Shown piece after piece: positions 56,874 to 64,000 of a stretch of DNA of 64,000 bases (within the stretch, counting starts at the first letter, position 1; each line of letters opens with the position of its first letter). Made by a program: the position numbers and the translations under genes. Origin of the DNA: Stygiobacter sp. RIFOXYC2_FULL_38_25 (lineage in GTDB: Bacteria > Bacteroidota > Ignavibacteria > Ignavibacteriales > Melioribacteraceae); NCBI GenBank assembly GCA_001803165.1, contig MHAZ01000012.1, forward strand, positions 1 to 64,000. The letters are read 5' to 3'. The notes below the pieces were generated by a model, which saw nothing but the letters and a program-made list of their open reading frames with translations, was not told the DNA's origin and ran no database searches.

Positions 56874-58193
56874 ATGAGTCAAGTAGCAGAAACAAAAACT
56901 CTAGATTATAAAGTAAAAGATATTTCCCTTGCTGAGTGGGGAAGAAAAGAAATAGGATTAGCCGAAGCAGAAATGCCCGGCTTGATGTCTCTCCGCAAAG
57001 AATTTGGCAAAACCAAACCACTTAAAGATGCACGCATTGCCGGATGTCTCCACATGACGATTCAAACAGCCGTTTTGATTGAAACGCTTGTTGAATTGGG
57101 CGCCGAAGTGAGATGGTCTTCATGCAATATTTTTTCAACTCAAGACCATGCTGCTGCTGCAATTGCTGCAGCCGGAACTCCGGTCTTCGCCTGGAAAGGG
57201 ATGGGCTTGGAAGAATTCGATTGGTGTATCGAGCAAACACTTTTCTTTGGCGATGATAAAAAACCTTTAAACATGATTCTTGATGACGGCGGCGATTTAA
57301 CAAACATGGTTCTTGATAAATTCCCGGAATTAGTAAAAGGCATCAGAGGAATTTCCGAAGAGACTACAACAGGTGTTCACCGTTTGTATGAAAGAGTTGA
57401 AAAGGGAACTCTGCCAATTCCGGCAATTAATGTTAATGATTCTGTCACTAAATCTAAATTTGATAATAAATATGGCTGCCGCGAATCTTTAGTAGATGCA
57501 ATCCGCCGCGCAACAGATTTGATGATGGCTGGAAAAGTTGCTGTGGTTGCCGGTTACGGCGATGTTGGCAAAGGCTCTGCTCAATCATTAAGAAGCGCCG
57601 GCGTTAGAGTTATCGTTACCGAAATTGATCCTATCTGTGCACTTCAAGCGGCTATGGATGGATATGAAGTTAAGAAAATGATTGATGCTGTCCCTCGTGC
57701 AGATATAATTGTAACTGCAACCGGAAACGTTGATATTATTTCCGAACAGCACTTCCGCAAAATGAAAGACAAAACTGTTGTTTGTAACATCGGGCATTTC
57801 GATAATGAAATTGATATGGCTTGGCTTAATGATAACTATGGTAACACGAAAGACACTGTTAAACCTCAAGTTGATAAATACAATGTAGAAGGCAAAGACA
57901 TCATTGTTTTAGCCGAAGGCAGATTAGTTAATCTTGGCTGCGCAACCGGTCATCCGTCATTTGTAATGTCAAACTCATTCACTAATCAAACACTTGCACA
58001 GCTTGAACTTTGGCAGCACTCGGATAAATATGAGAACAAAGTTTATATGCTTCCTAAGCATTTGGATGAGCAAGTTGCAAGACTACACTTAAGTAAAATT
58101 GGCGTTGAGCTTGAAACGTTAAACGAGAAACAAGCTAAATATATTGGTGTTACCGTTGAAGGTCCGTTTAAGCCGGATTACTACAGATATTGA
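56874..58193 (+). CDS. ahcY: Adenosylhomocysteinase
   Basis: 439 aa. Splits S-adenosylhomocysteine to adenosine and homocysteine. [65 protein letters not shown] with the Lys/Asp pair, NAD site [23 protein letters not shown], and the C-terminal KPDYYRY typical of the family. Operon with metK; a strong terminator follows. Confidence 0.97.
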   Translation: MSQVAETKTLDYKVKDISLAEWGRKEIGLAEAEMPGLMSLRKEFGKTKPLKDARIAGCLHMTIQTAVLIETLVELGAEVRWSSCNIFSTQDHAAAAIAAAGTPVFAWKGMGLEEFDWCIEQTLFFGDDKKPLNMILDDGGDLTNMVLDKFPELVKGIRGISEETTTGVHRLYERVEKGTLPIPAINVNDSVTKSKFDNKYGCRESLVDAIRRATDLMMAGKVAVVAGYGDVGKGSAQSLRSAGVRVIVTEIDPICALQAAMDGYEVKKMIDAVPRADIIVTATGNVDIISEQHFRKMKDKTVVCNIGHFDNEIDMAWLNDNYGNTKDTVKPQVDKYNVEGKDIIVLAEGRLVNLGCATGHPSFVMSNSFTNQTLAQLELWQHSDKYENKVYMLPKHLDEQVARLHLSKIGVELETLNEKQAKYIGVTVEGPFKPDYYRY

Positions 58194-58221
58194 TTTTTAT
58201 CAAGAAGTAAAGTTGAAATGG

Positions 58222-58249
58222 AAAGTCCCGCAACCGCGGGACTTTTTTT
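58222..58249 (+). terminator. Rho-independent terminator of metK-ahcY
   Basis: 10-bp perfect stem aaagtcccgc (58222-58231) / gcgggacttt (58236-58245), loop aacc, then T7 on the plus strand. The A-run on the left makes it usable for the convergent response-regulator operon too. Confidence 0.9.
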
Positions 58250-58682
58250 ATGCTGCAGCAAAACCAGGATTAAAAGTTTCTTTAGGAAACCGCGGGGGTT
58301 TATTTTCTACATGCTGTAAAAGAGTTTGCAATAAAGAATAAATATTAGATGGTTTGCTGATATACTCATTACAGCCGGCTTCGAGAGCGTTTATTCTATC
58401 TTGGTAGTATGCATGAGCTGTGTAACAAACCACTGGAATAGCAGCAATAGACGGATTAAGCCTAATTTCCTTTGTAAGCTCGAGTCCATCTTTTTGTCCT
58501 TTAATGGAAATATCCATCAAGAATAAATCGTACTTATTCTTGTTTAGTAAGTCGTAAAATGTATCGGATGAATCGCATGAATCAACTTCGAAATATCTCC
58601 CCAAAAAGAGGGTGAGGAATTTCTGGTTCTCATAATCGTCTTCAACGATTAAGAGTTTTGGTTTATCTTTGGGTTGCCCCAT
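58248..58682 (-). CDS. Single-domain response regulator
   Basis: 144 aa receiver domain: LLIVEDDYENQ (acidic pair), phospho-acceptor Asp57 in LFLMDISIKGQKDGLE, VVCYTAHAY (Thr switch) and ISKPSNIYSL (Lys). No output domain, so it likely signals through protein contact. It overlaps the upstream kinase gene by 34 bp, so the two are a pair. Confidence 0.92.
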   Translation of the reverse strand: MGQPKDKPKLLIVEDDYENQKFLTLFLGRYFEVDSCDSSDTFYDLLNKNKYDLFLMDISIKGQKDGLELTKEIRLNPSIAAIPVVCYTAHAYYQDRINALEAGCNEYISKPSNIYSLLQTLLQHVENKPPRFPKETFNPGFAAA

Positions 58683-59884
58683 GTTTTATCTCCGTTTAAA
58701 ATTACTGTGAATGTTGTTCCTACTTCTTGTTCGCTTGTTACTCGAATTTTAGCATTGTTAAGGGCAGTAAAACTATTGGCAATTGCCAAACCGAGTCCGG
58801 TTCCATCAAAGCGTCTCGTATAACCCATCTCTTCTTGAGTAAATGGAATAAATAGGTTATCAACAAACTCTTTAGACATTCCCTTTCCGGTATCAATGAT
58901 ATCTACATTTATGTTTGTGTTCTCTTTGTAAATTTTTATTTCAACGCTACCTCGTTTAGTATATTTTATTGCGTTATCTATTAGGTTGACAAAGACATGA
59001 GCAATTGAATAATGATCGCAATAAACTATAACTGCATTTTCAAGCGTATTGTTTAAGATTAGATGCAATCCTTTTTCTTCTGCTAGTGATTTATATTCGG
59101 CATGAATTGTATTTAACAATGCATAAATATCAACTTTCTCAAAGCGGGCATCGTAGCGCCCGGTCTGAATTTGCGACATATTCAGCAATAAATCGAAAGT
59201 GCGGTATAAACGTTTACTATTGTTCTTTACGGATTTTAAAATTGCAACTAAATCAGCACGCTCAGTGTCTTTTAACTCATCACTGAGCAAATCCGCGTAA
59301 CCAACAATAACATTTAACGGCGAGCGAATTTCGTGAGAAATTTGAGCTAAGAAAAATTCTTTCATTTTTTTGGATTCTTCGGCTTTTACCAATGCTTCTT
59401 TAAGGTCTTGCTCTGTCAGTTTGAGTTCGGTTATATCTCTACCGTAAACCTGGCACATTTTGAATCTGGGACTTCCAACAATTAAAAATTGATAATAACT
59501 CTTTTCAAACGGGAATGTATTCATTAGTGTTTTGCCGGAATCAATTACATCGAGCAAATCATAATCTTGAGTAAAGGGAAGGATAGCTTGAACTTGCTCG
59601 CCAAGTAAAATCTTATGAGGAAAAATTTTGTGAGCAGAATTGTTAGCAAGAATAATTTTACCCGTTTCATCAAATCTAAAAATTGGATCTGGCGAAAGAG
59701 AAGCGAACAAAGCCATTAACTCTGCTTGCTGTAGCTTTAGGTTTTCTTCCTCGGCTAGATGCTTCCTCTTCAATGGAATAATAATGAAGCGGTTGTAAAC
59801 GAGGATGACCATAATCATCACCGTCATTAGAAAGAGACCAAATAATAAAGGGTTCTCTACACTAATGAGCGATTCCGGATTCAC
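58649..59884 (-). CDS. Membrane-anchored PAS histidine kinase
   Basis: About 411 aa from the GTG at 59884. An ATG at 59971 is in frame but would overlap the previous gene by 110 bp, so it is less likely. One membrane helix near the start (LLFGLFLMTVMIMVILVYN), a PAS domain (~65-170: LFASLSPDPIFRFDETGKI in part), a short coiled coil, HisKA (FFLAQISHEIRSPLNVIVG), and HATPase (FVNLIDNAIKYTKRG, IIDTGKGMSKEF, GTGLGLAIANSF). It should phosphorylate the response regulator encoded next. Confidence 0.9.
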   Translation of the reverse strand: MNPESLISVENPLLFGLFLMTVMIMVILVYNRFIIIPLKRKHLAEEENLKLQQAELMALFASLSPDPIFRFDETGKIILANNSAHKIFPHKILLGEQVQAILPFTQDYDLLDVIDSGKTLMNTFPFEKSYYQFLIVGSPRFKMCQVYGRDITELKLTEQDLKEALVKAEESKKMKEFFLAQISHEIRSPLNVIVGYADLLSDELKDTERADLVAILKSVKNNSKRLYRTFDLLLNMSQIQTGRYDARFEKVDIYALLNTIHAEYKSLAEEKGLHLILNNTLENAVIVYCDHYSIAHVFVNLIDNAIKYTKRGSVEIKIYKENTNINVDIIDTGKGMSKEFVDNLFIPFTQEEMGYTRRFDGTGLGLAIANSFTALNNAKIRVTSEQEVGTTFTVILNGDKTWGNPKINQNS

Positions 59885-60434
59885 CTTCTCTAACGAACGA
59901 AAAGAAGAGTCCAAAGATGATTTGGGCGAAAGTTGTAGTAAAAAAGAATGTAGATGCATCAGCAAAGCCAATTAGCAAGTTGAAAAATTTTAATATTACT
60001 GTTAGCATGTAGAAAACAAGCATTAAATAAAAAACATTGAGCTTCTTTGTTGCCACATAAGCAGTAATAAACCATTTTAAAAAAACAAAGAGCAAAATAG
60101 CGTCCATACTAATGAAAACGATGTGGTAATACATTGTAGACATATAAGGGATAAAAAGAACAAACAACAACGGGAGAGAAATAAAGATATATCTGAATCT
60201 TTTAAGCAACTCTTCAGTAGTAACGCTAATGATAAGTAAGTATATAAATAAAGTAACTAGCCATAAAGGCAAATTAGTTCTTGTCAAAAAACCATATAGT
60301 AAGCTTGCCGGATCGATAATTGCTAAGACTAAAAAAAAGTCGAACATATAACCTTTATATTGCCTGATTGGCGGCAAAATCCAGACTATTACGCCGGCAA
60401 AATATAAATATGTGAGAATTTCAGCGGTTTTCAT
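59862..60434 (-). CDS. Polytopic membrane protein of unknown function
   Basis: 190 aa from the ATG at 60434, which overlaps the preceding stop by 1 bp (TGATG). About six hydrophobic segments (EILTYLYFAGVIVWILPPI, YMFDFFLVLAIIDPASLLYGF, LWLVTLFIYLLIISV, YIFISLPLLFVLFIPYM, HIVFISMDAILLFVFLKWFI, VFYLMLVFYMLTVILKFFNLL; some quoted in part). It may be the sensor input for the kinase encoded after it. Confidence 0.75.
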   Translation of the reverse strand: MKTAEILTYLYFAGVIVWILPPIRQYKGYMFDFFLVLAIIDPASLLYGFLTRTNLPLWLVTLFIYLLIISVTTEELLKRFRYIFISLPLLFVLFIPYMSTMYYHIVFISMDAILLFVFLKWFITAYVATKKLNVFYLMLVFYMLTVILKFFNLLIGFADASTFFFTTTFAQIIFGLFFSFVREGESGIAH

Positions 60435-60883
60435 CAGTCTAAACAAACAGGTGGACAAATCGTCGCAAACTCCAATGTGTAATCAGCGGCTGTCAATGTT
60501 ATAGTACCGCTTCTTTGCTCTACTTGAATTGCTGAACTTCCAATCAGCGAAATAAATTCAGCTACTTTATCCTTACCAAAAATATAAACAGTTTCAGTGG
60601 TGCTGATGGGTTGTAAATCACCAGCAAGAACTTGTTTCTTTTCGTTAGCCAAAGAAATACGACCGTTTCTAACTGCAATCAATACATAATCCTTTGCACT
60701 GAGTAAAGCTTGCTTAAGTACGTTTGGCTTAAGTTCTGTTGAACTTTTAACATCACCAAATAAAATGTTTGCTTCTTTCTTATCGAAGATTTTCCCCACA
60801 AACCCCAATTTGCCTTGGGCATTTGCAGTAACTGATATTAAGGCAATTAAGATCAAAATAGTTACAGTAAATCGTTTTAACAT
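60434..60883 (-). CDS. Small secreted protein heading the kinase operon
   Basis: 149 aa. Signal peptide MLKRFTVTILILIALISVTANA (in part). The mature part has alternating strands (ADYTLEFATICPPVCLD end, with a Cys pair near the C-terminus). No known family. Overlaps the next gene by 1 bp, so it belongs to the four-gene signalling operon and may be a periplasmic ligand-binding partner (inference). Confidence 0.7.
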   Translation of the reverse strand: MLKRFTVTILILIALISVTANAQGKLGFVGKIFDKKEANILFGDVKSSTELKPNVLKQALLSAKDYVLIAVRNGRISLANEKKQVLAGDLQPISTTETVYIFGKDKVAEFISLIGSSAIQVEQRSGTITLTAADYTLEFATICPPVCLD

Positions 60884-60976
60884 AACTTCTCCTGGCTGGT
60901 TAGAATTATATTAATAAAGTTGACTAAAAGTCGTTTAAAAGATATTCAGTTTAAAGTATATATGCGAGCATATTCT

Positions 60977-62008
60977 TTAGTAAAATTTCCCCGGTAAGAT
61001 TGCCCCACAGTAACTACACAAGCCATTTGTTAAGTTGTTTGAAGTAACCGAATGCCAATCTCGCTTTAGTAGAGCCTTTTTACATTGAGGGCAGTATGTT
61101 GTTTGGCTTTCGTGGTGATGGACATTTCCTAGATAACAGAATTTTATTCCCATCTGTACAGCGATTTGCCATGCCGCTATTAACGTGGATAGCGGGGTTG
61201 CCGGTTTATCCGTTAATTTGAAATCCGGATGAAACGCTGTAAAATGAAGGGGAACTTCGTTACCAAGGTTTATGAGAATCCAATCGCACATACGCTTAAT
61301 TTCTTCTTGGGAATCATTTTCGTTCGGAATTAACAGTGTAGTGATTTCAAACCAAATATTGGTTTCGTTTTTCAACCAAAGTAAAGTATCTAAAACCGGG
61401 GCGAGATGAGAAAAGGTAAGTTTGTGATAAAACATTTCTGAAAAAGCCTTTAGATCTACATTTGCCGCATCAATGAATTGAAAAACTTCTGTACGGGCGT
61501 TTTTATCTATATAGCCGGCGGTTACCATAACGGAATTAATCTTCACTTCGCGGGCAAGTCTGGAAATATCAATTACATACTCACCAAAGATTACCGGATC
61601 GTTATATGTGAAAGCTATTGATGGAGTTTTGTGTTTGATTGCAAGTGCGACTACTTCTTCCGGCGAAGCGTATTCTGAGCGGACAGAATTTAATTTTGCT
61701 TTACTGATTGACCAGTTCTGACAAAACTTGCATCCGAGATTGCATCCGGCTGTTCCAAAGCTAAGAATTGATGAGCCAGGCAAAAAATGGTTAAGTGGTT
61801 TTTTCTCGATTGGATCTATTGCAAATCCGGTTGGTCTGCCGTAGCCAATTGAATATAATTTCCCGTCTATGTTTTGTCTTATGAAGCAGAATCCGATTTG
61901 ACCCTCTCCAATTGTACAGTAACGAGGACAAAGCGTGCAGAGTAATTTGCCGCTGTTGTGCGGCTCCCACCATTTTGCAAGCTTTAATTCTTCTTGATGG
62001 GATTTCAT
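60977..62008 (-). CDS. amrS: AmmeMemoRadiSam system radical SAM enzyme
   Basis: 343 aa. N-terminal Cys set KLLCTLCPRYCTIGEGQIGFC, radical SAM motif C89-x3-C93-x2-C96 in GTAGCNLGCKFCQNW, and a C-terminal zinc-ribbon-like pair (YCPQCK near 313 and LCSYCG near 334). This is the AmrS layout, found with AmmeMemo (AMMECR1, MEMO1) genes, which are not in the window. The target is unknown. Monocistronic between pyruvate kinase and the signalling operon. Confidence 0.88.
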   Translation of the reverse strand: MKSHQEELKLAKWWEPHNSGKLLCTLCPRYCTIGEGQIGFCFIRQNIDGKLYSIGYGRPTGFAIDPIEKKPLNHFLPGSSILSFGTAGCNLGCKFCQNWSISKAKLNSVRSEYASPEEVVALAIKHKTPSIAFTYNDPVIFGEYVIDISRLAREVKINSVMVTAGYIDKNARTEVFQFIDAANVDLKAFSEMFYHKLTFSHLAPVLDTLLWLKNETNIWFEITTLLIPNENDSQEEIKRMCDWILINLGNEVPLHFTAFHPDFKLTDKPATPLSTLIAAWQIAVQMGIKFCYLGNVHHHESQTTYCPQCKKALLKRDWHSVTSNNLTNGLCSYCGAILPGKFY

Positions 62009-62064
62009 TTTACACCTAAAATAAAATCCGGATTTAACTTATTAAACCCGGATGCGTTTAATAA

Positions 62065-63492
62065 TTAAACAACTTCAAAGCGAATCCAATTTTCGCGGGC
62101 ATTTTTAATTTTTAATCCGCCTTCTGTAAAAATAACTAAATCACCTTTGTTAACTATCTCTTGATCCAAAAGCATTTGGTGAACAATCTTCGATGCATTG
62201 TGCCTATCGCTAATATCTTTGCAATGAAGCGAAATTACGCCCCACTTAAGCGAAAGTTTGTTCATCGTTTCAAAACTATCTGAAACGGCTACAATTAAAC
62301 CCTGCGGTCTAAATTTTGAAAGACTGTTGGGCGTATTTCCTTTTGCAGTGAAGGCAACAATTGCCTTTGCGTTAATTTGTTTGCTGATTGAGCAGATGCC
62401 TTTGTTCATTGAATCAAATAAATTCTCATCAATGAATTCCGGCTTAGCAAAATTGATTTCTCTTTCAAACTCGTACGCGCGTTCCGCATTCAAAATTATT
62501 TCATTCATTAGCTTAACTGCTTGCGCAGGATATTTCCCGACGGATGTTTCCGCGCTTAACATTACAACATCGGTTCCGTCCCATACTGCATTGGCAACAT
62601 CGGAAGCTTCTGCACGTGTTGGAACCGGATTGCTTACCATTGACTCCAACATTTGTGTAGCTGTAATTACAAGCTTGCCAAGTTCGTTGCACCGTTTAAT
62701 AATTCTTTTTTGAATAATCGGTACTTCGTAAGATTTAAGCTCAACGCCTAAATCTCCGCGGGCAACCATTATTCCGTCTGCCGCATGCAGAATGCTTTCA
62801 AAGTTCGAGACAGCTTCCGGCTTTTCAATTTTAGCGATGATTGGAATTTCAAAGCCCCGCTCTGCAAGCCATTTCCTTAATAGTAATATATCATCGGCGT
62901 TACGGACAAACGATAGCGCAACAAAATCAACGCGGTGTTTAAGTGCGAATTCTAAATTTTCCAAATCTTTATCCGTCACCGATGGAGTGCTCAATTTCAT
63001 TCCGGGAAGATTCATTCCCTTTTTCGGTTTCAGCTTGCCGCCTTCAATAACTTCACACGTAATAGAGTTCTTTTGTTTGCTGATGACACTAAGATGAATT
63101 AATCCGTCGTCAATCAAAATTTTGTTTCCTACTTCTGCATCCGAGGCGAGAAGTGAATAGGAAGTGGAAATTTTTGATGCTGTGCCTACTACTTTTTTCG
63201 TGGTGATTTCAATTTGCCGACCTTTAATCAATTCTATTTCCGGCTGCGCCAATTCACCTATTCTTATTTTCGGTCCTTGAAGATCAATTAAGATTGGGAT
63301 TGGAAGCGATTTAGACACGCATAGATCATTTATGGAATGAAACACTTTTTCAAAGTATTCAAAATCGCCATGCGAAAAATTTAATCGAAACGCATTGCAT
63401 CCTGCATCAATTAACGCTTCAAGGTTTTCTCTGGAATCAACAGCTGGTCCAATTGTAGCCAGTATCTTTGTCTTTGCAAAAACTTTACTCAC
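62065..63492 (-). CDS. pyk: Pyruvate kinase
   Basis: 475 aa from GTG. Last step of glycolysis. KILATIGPAVDSRENLEALIDAGCNAFRLNFSHG at the N-terminus (in part), ILIDLQGPKIRIGEL, FVALSFVRNADDI, IIAKIEKPEAVSNFESILHAADGIMVARGDLGVE near 218 (in part; catalytic Lys/Glu/Asp) and ATQMLESMVSNPVPTRAEASDVANAV (in part). The C-terminal domain is present. Its GTG overlaps the Lon-like gene's stop by 4 bp. Confidence 0.96.
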   Translation of the reverse strand: MSKVFAKTKILATIGPAVDSRENLEALIDAGCNAFRLNFSHGDFEYFEKVFHSINDLCVSKSLPIPILIDLQGPKIRIGELAQPEIELIKGRQIEITTKKVVGTASKISTSYSLLASDAEVGNKILIDDGLIHLSVISKQKNSITCEVIEGGKLKPKKGMNLPGMKLSTPSVTDKDLENLEFALKHRVDFVALSFVRNADDILLLRKWLAERGFEIPIIAKIEKPEAVSNFESILHAADGIMVARGDLGVELKSYEVPIIQKRIIKRCNELGKLVITATQMLESMVSNPVPTRAEASDVANAVWDGTDVVMLSAETSVGKYPAQAVKLMNEIILNAERAYEFEREINFAKPEFIDENLFDSMNKGICSISKQINAKAIVAFTAKGNTPNSLSKFRPQGLIVAVSDSFETMNKLSLKWGVISLHCKDISDRHNASKIVHQMLLDQEIVNKGDLVIFTEGGLKIKNARENWIRFEVV

Positions 63493-64000
63493 TTTTTCCT
63501 TCCTTTGTTAGATTTTACTTTTGAAACTGTTTTCTTCTTGTTTTTATTTTTGGTTTGAGAAGCCGGTCGTATTCGTTTTCTCATAGCTTTCAGTTCTTTT
63601 TCAACTTCGCCAAAAACTGTACGCGGTTCCCAGTTTCCATTTTTAAGTTTGCTTCCTGCTTTCACTCCGGTTAAGATTTCTATCGCTTCTTCAACTTTAG
63701 TAACAGAGTAGATGTGAAACTTGCCATTCTTCACCGCGTTAATCACTTCATCTTTCAGCATTAAGTCTTTAATATTTTGCTGGGGAATGATTACACCTTG
63801 TTTACCGGTAAGTTTATTCCCAACACAAGTATCAAAGAATCCTTCAATTTTTTCATTCACTCCGCCGATAGGCTGAATTTCACCTTTCTGGTTTACAGAG
63901 CCCGTAATTGCAAATGACTGCTTGATAGGAATATTTGATAATGCGGAAAGCAGCGCTGCAATTTCAGTAATAGAAGCACTGTCGCCGTCAATCATTCCGT
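63489..64000 (-). CDS. Lon-family protease, C-terminal part (cut by window edge)
   Basis: The last ~169 residues of a longer protein that continues beyond 64000. It shows the S16 proteolytic domain: DGDSASITEIAALLSALSNI with catalytic Ser near the window edge, SFAITGSVNQKGEIQPIGGVNEKIEGFF with catalytic Lys (in part), and GVIIPQQNIKDLML. The GDSAS-GGVNEK pair and the long basic tail (KNKNKKKTVSKVKSNKGRKK) fit LonB/AAA-type ATP-dependent proteases. The ATPase domain is outside the window. Confidence 0.88.
   Translation of the reverse strand, partial: GMIDGDSASITEIAALLSALSNIPIKQSFAITGSVNQKGEIQPIGGVNEKIEGFFDTCVGNKLTGKQGVIIPQQNIKDLMLKDEVINAVKNGKFHIYSVTKVEEAIEILTGVKAGSKLKNGNWEPRTVFGEVEKELKAMRKRIRPASQTKNKNKKKTVSKVKSNKGRKK

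Overview
The window looks like chromosomal DNA of a Bacteroidota/Ignavibacteria-type bacterium (FCB group). Two secreted proteins end in a type IX secretion sorting domain with the NYPNPFNP signature. There is also a PorV/PorQ-type outer-membrane protein, a BtuB-like receptor and TonB-family genes. Base composition is moderately AT-rich, gene density is high, and short palindromic repeats occupy many intergenic gaps. I see no rRNA, tRNA, CRISPR array, insertion sequence or phage gene.

Layout. 0.07-6.4 kb: housekeeping and envelope genes (four-domain CHRD secreted protein, class II aldolase, outer-membrane barrel, Aat, DUF2721 protein, S28/S37-type peptidase). 6.5-7.7 kb: small sulfur-carrier unit (ThiF, ThiS, rhodanese-like protein lacking the catalytic Cys). 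7.8-9.1 kb: Fic protein with two operator-like dyads upstream. 9.2-19.2 kb: tungsten/molybdenum block. A tungstopterin aldehyde:ferredoxin oxidoreductase-family enzyme is divergent from an Rrf2 regulator, a WtpABC-type tungstate/molybdate importer, an unusual secreted protein with two sulfite-oxidase-like halves, MoeA, a short MoaA, MoaC and a MOSC-MogA fusion. 19.3-31.4 kb: imino-acid (collagen-type) degradation island. 31.5-38.8 kb: mixed genes (MBL hydrolase, DUF4926/DUF6883 pair, TPM protein, GpmA, PorV/PorQ-like protein, peroxiredoxin, lipoprotein). 38.9-45.8 kb: ECF sigma factor, TPR protein, putative anti-sigma factor, three TonB-domain proteins and, convergently, a TonB-dependent receptor. 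46-49 kb: RseP, IspC and a membrane protein. 49.3-54.5 kb: one-heme porin, M64 peptidase with a small secreted partner, FabK/NMO flavoprotein. 54.7-58.2 kb: nucleotidyltransferase, MetK, AhcY. 58.2-64 kb: sensor kinase/response regulator operon, AmmeMemoRadiSam enzyme, pyruvate kinase and the C-terminal end of a Lon-family protease.

The most interesting region is 19.3-31.4 kb. It encodes a glycyl-radical trans-4-hydroxyproline dehydratase (HypD) with its activase, an Xaa-Pro aminopeptidase, a trans-3-hydroxyproline dehydratase (Cys/Thr active-site signature), proline dehydrogenase, P5C dehydrogenase, a 4-hydroxy-2-oxoglutarate aldolase (HOGA1-like) and an alanine-glyoxylate aminotransferase (AGXT-like). 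Together these would handle proline, trans-4-Hyp and trans-3-Hyp. They combine an anaerobic radical route with a route resembling the mammalian mitochondrial/peroxisomal hydroxyproline-to-glyoxylate-to-glycine pathway. The assignments come from motif reading and remembered family sequences, not database searches.

Other unexplained signals are a 136-nt three-way-junction element upstream of the TonB-dependent receptor, a pair of 21-nt dyads 41 bp apart upstream of fic, and several families of interspersed palindromic repeats, including a 157-bp nested palindrome.
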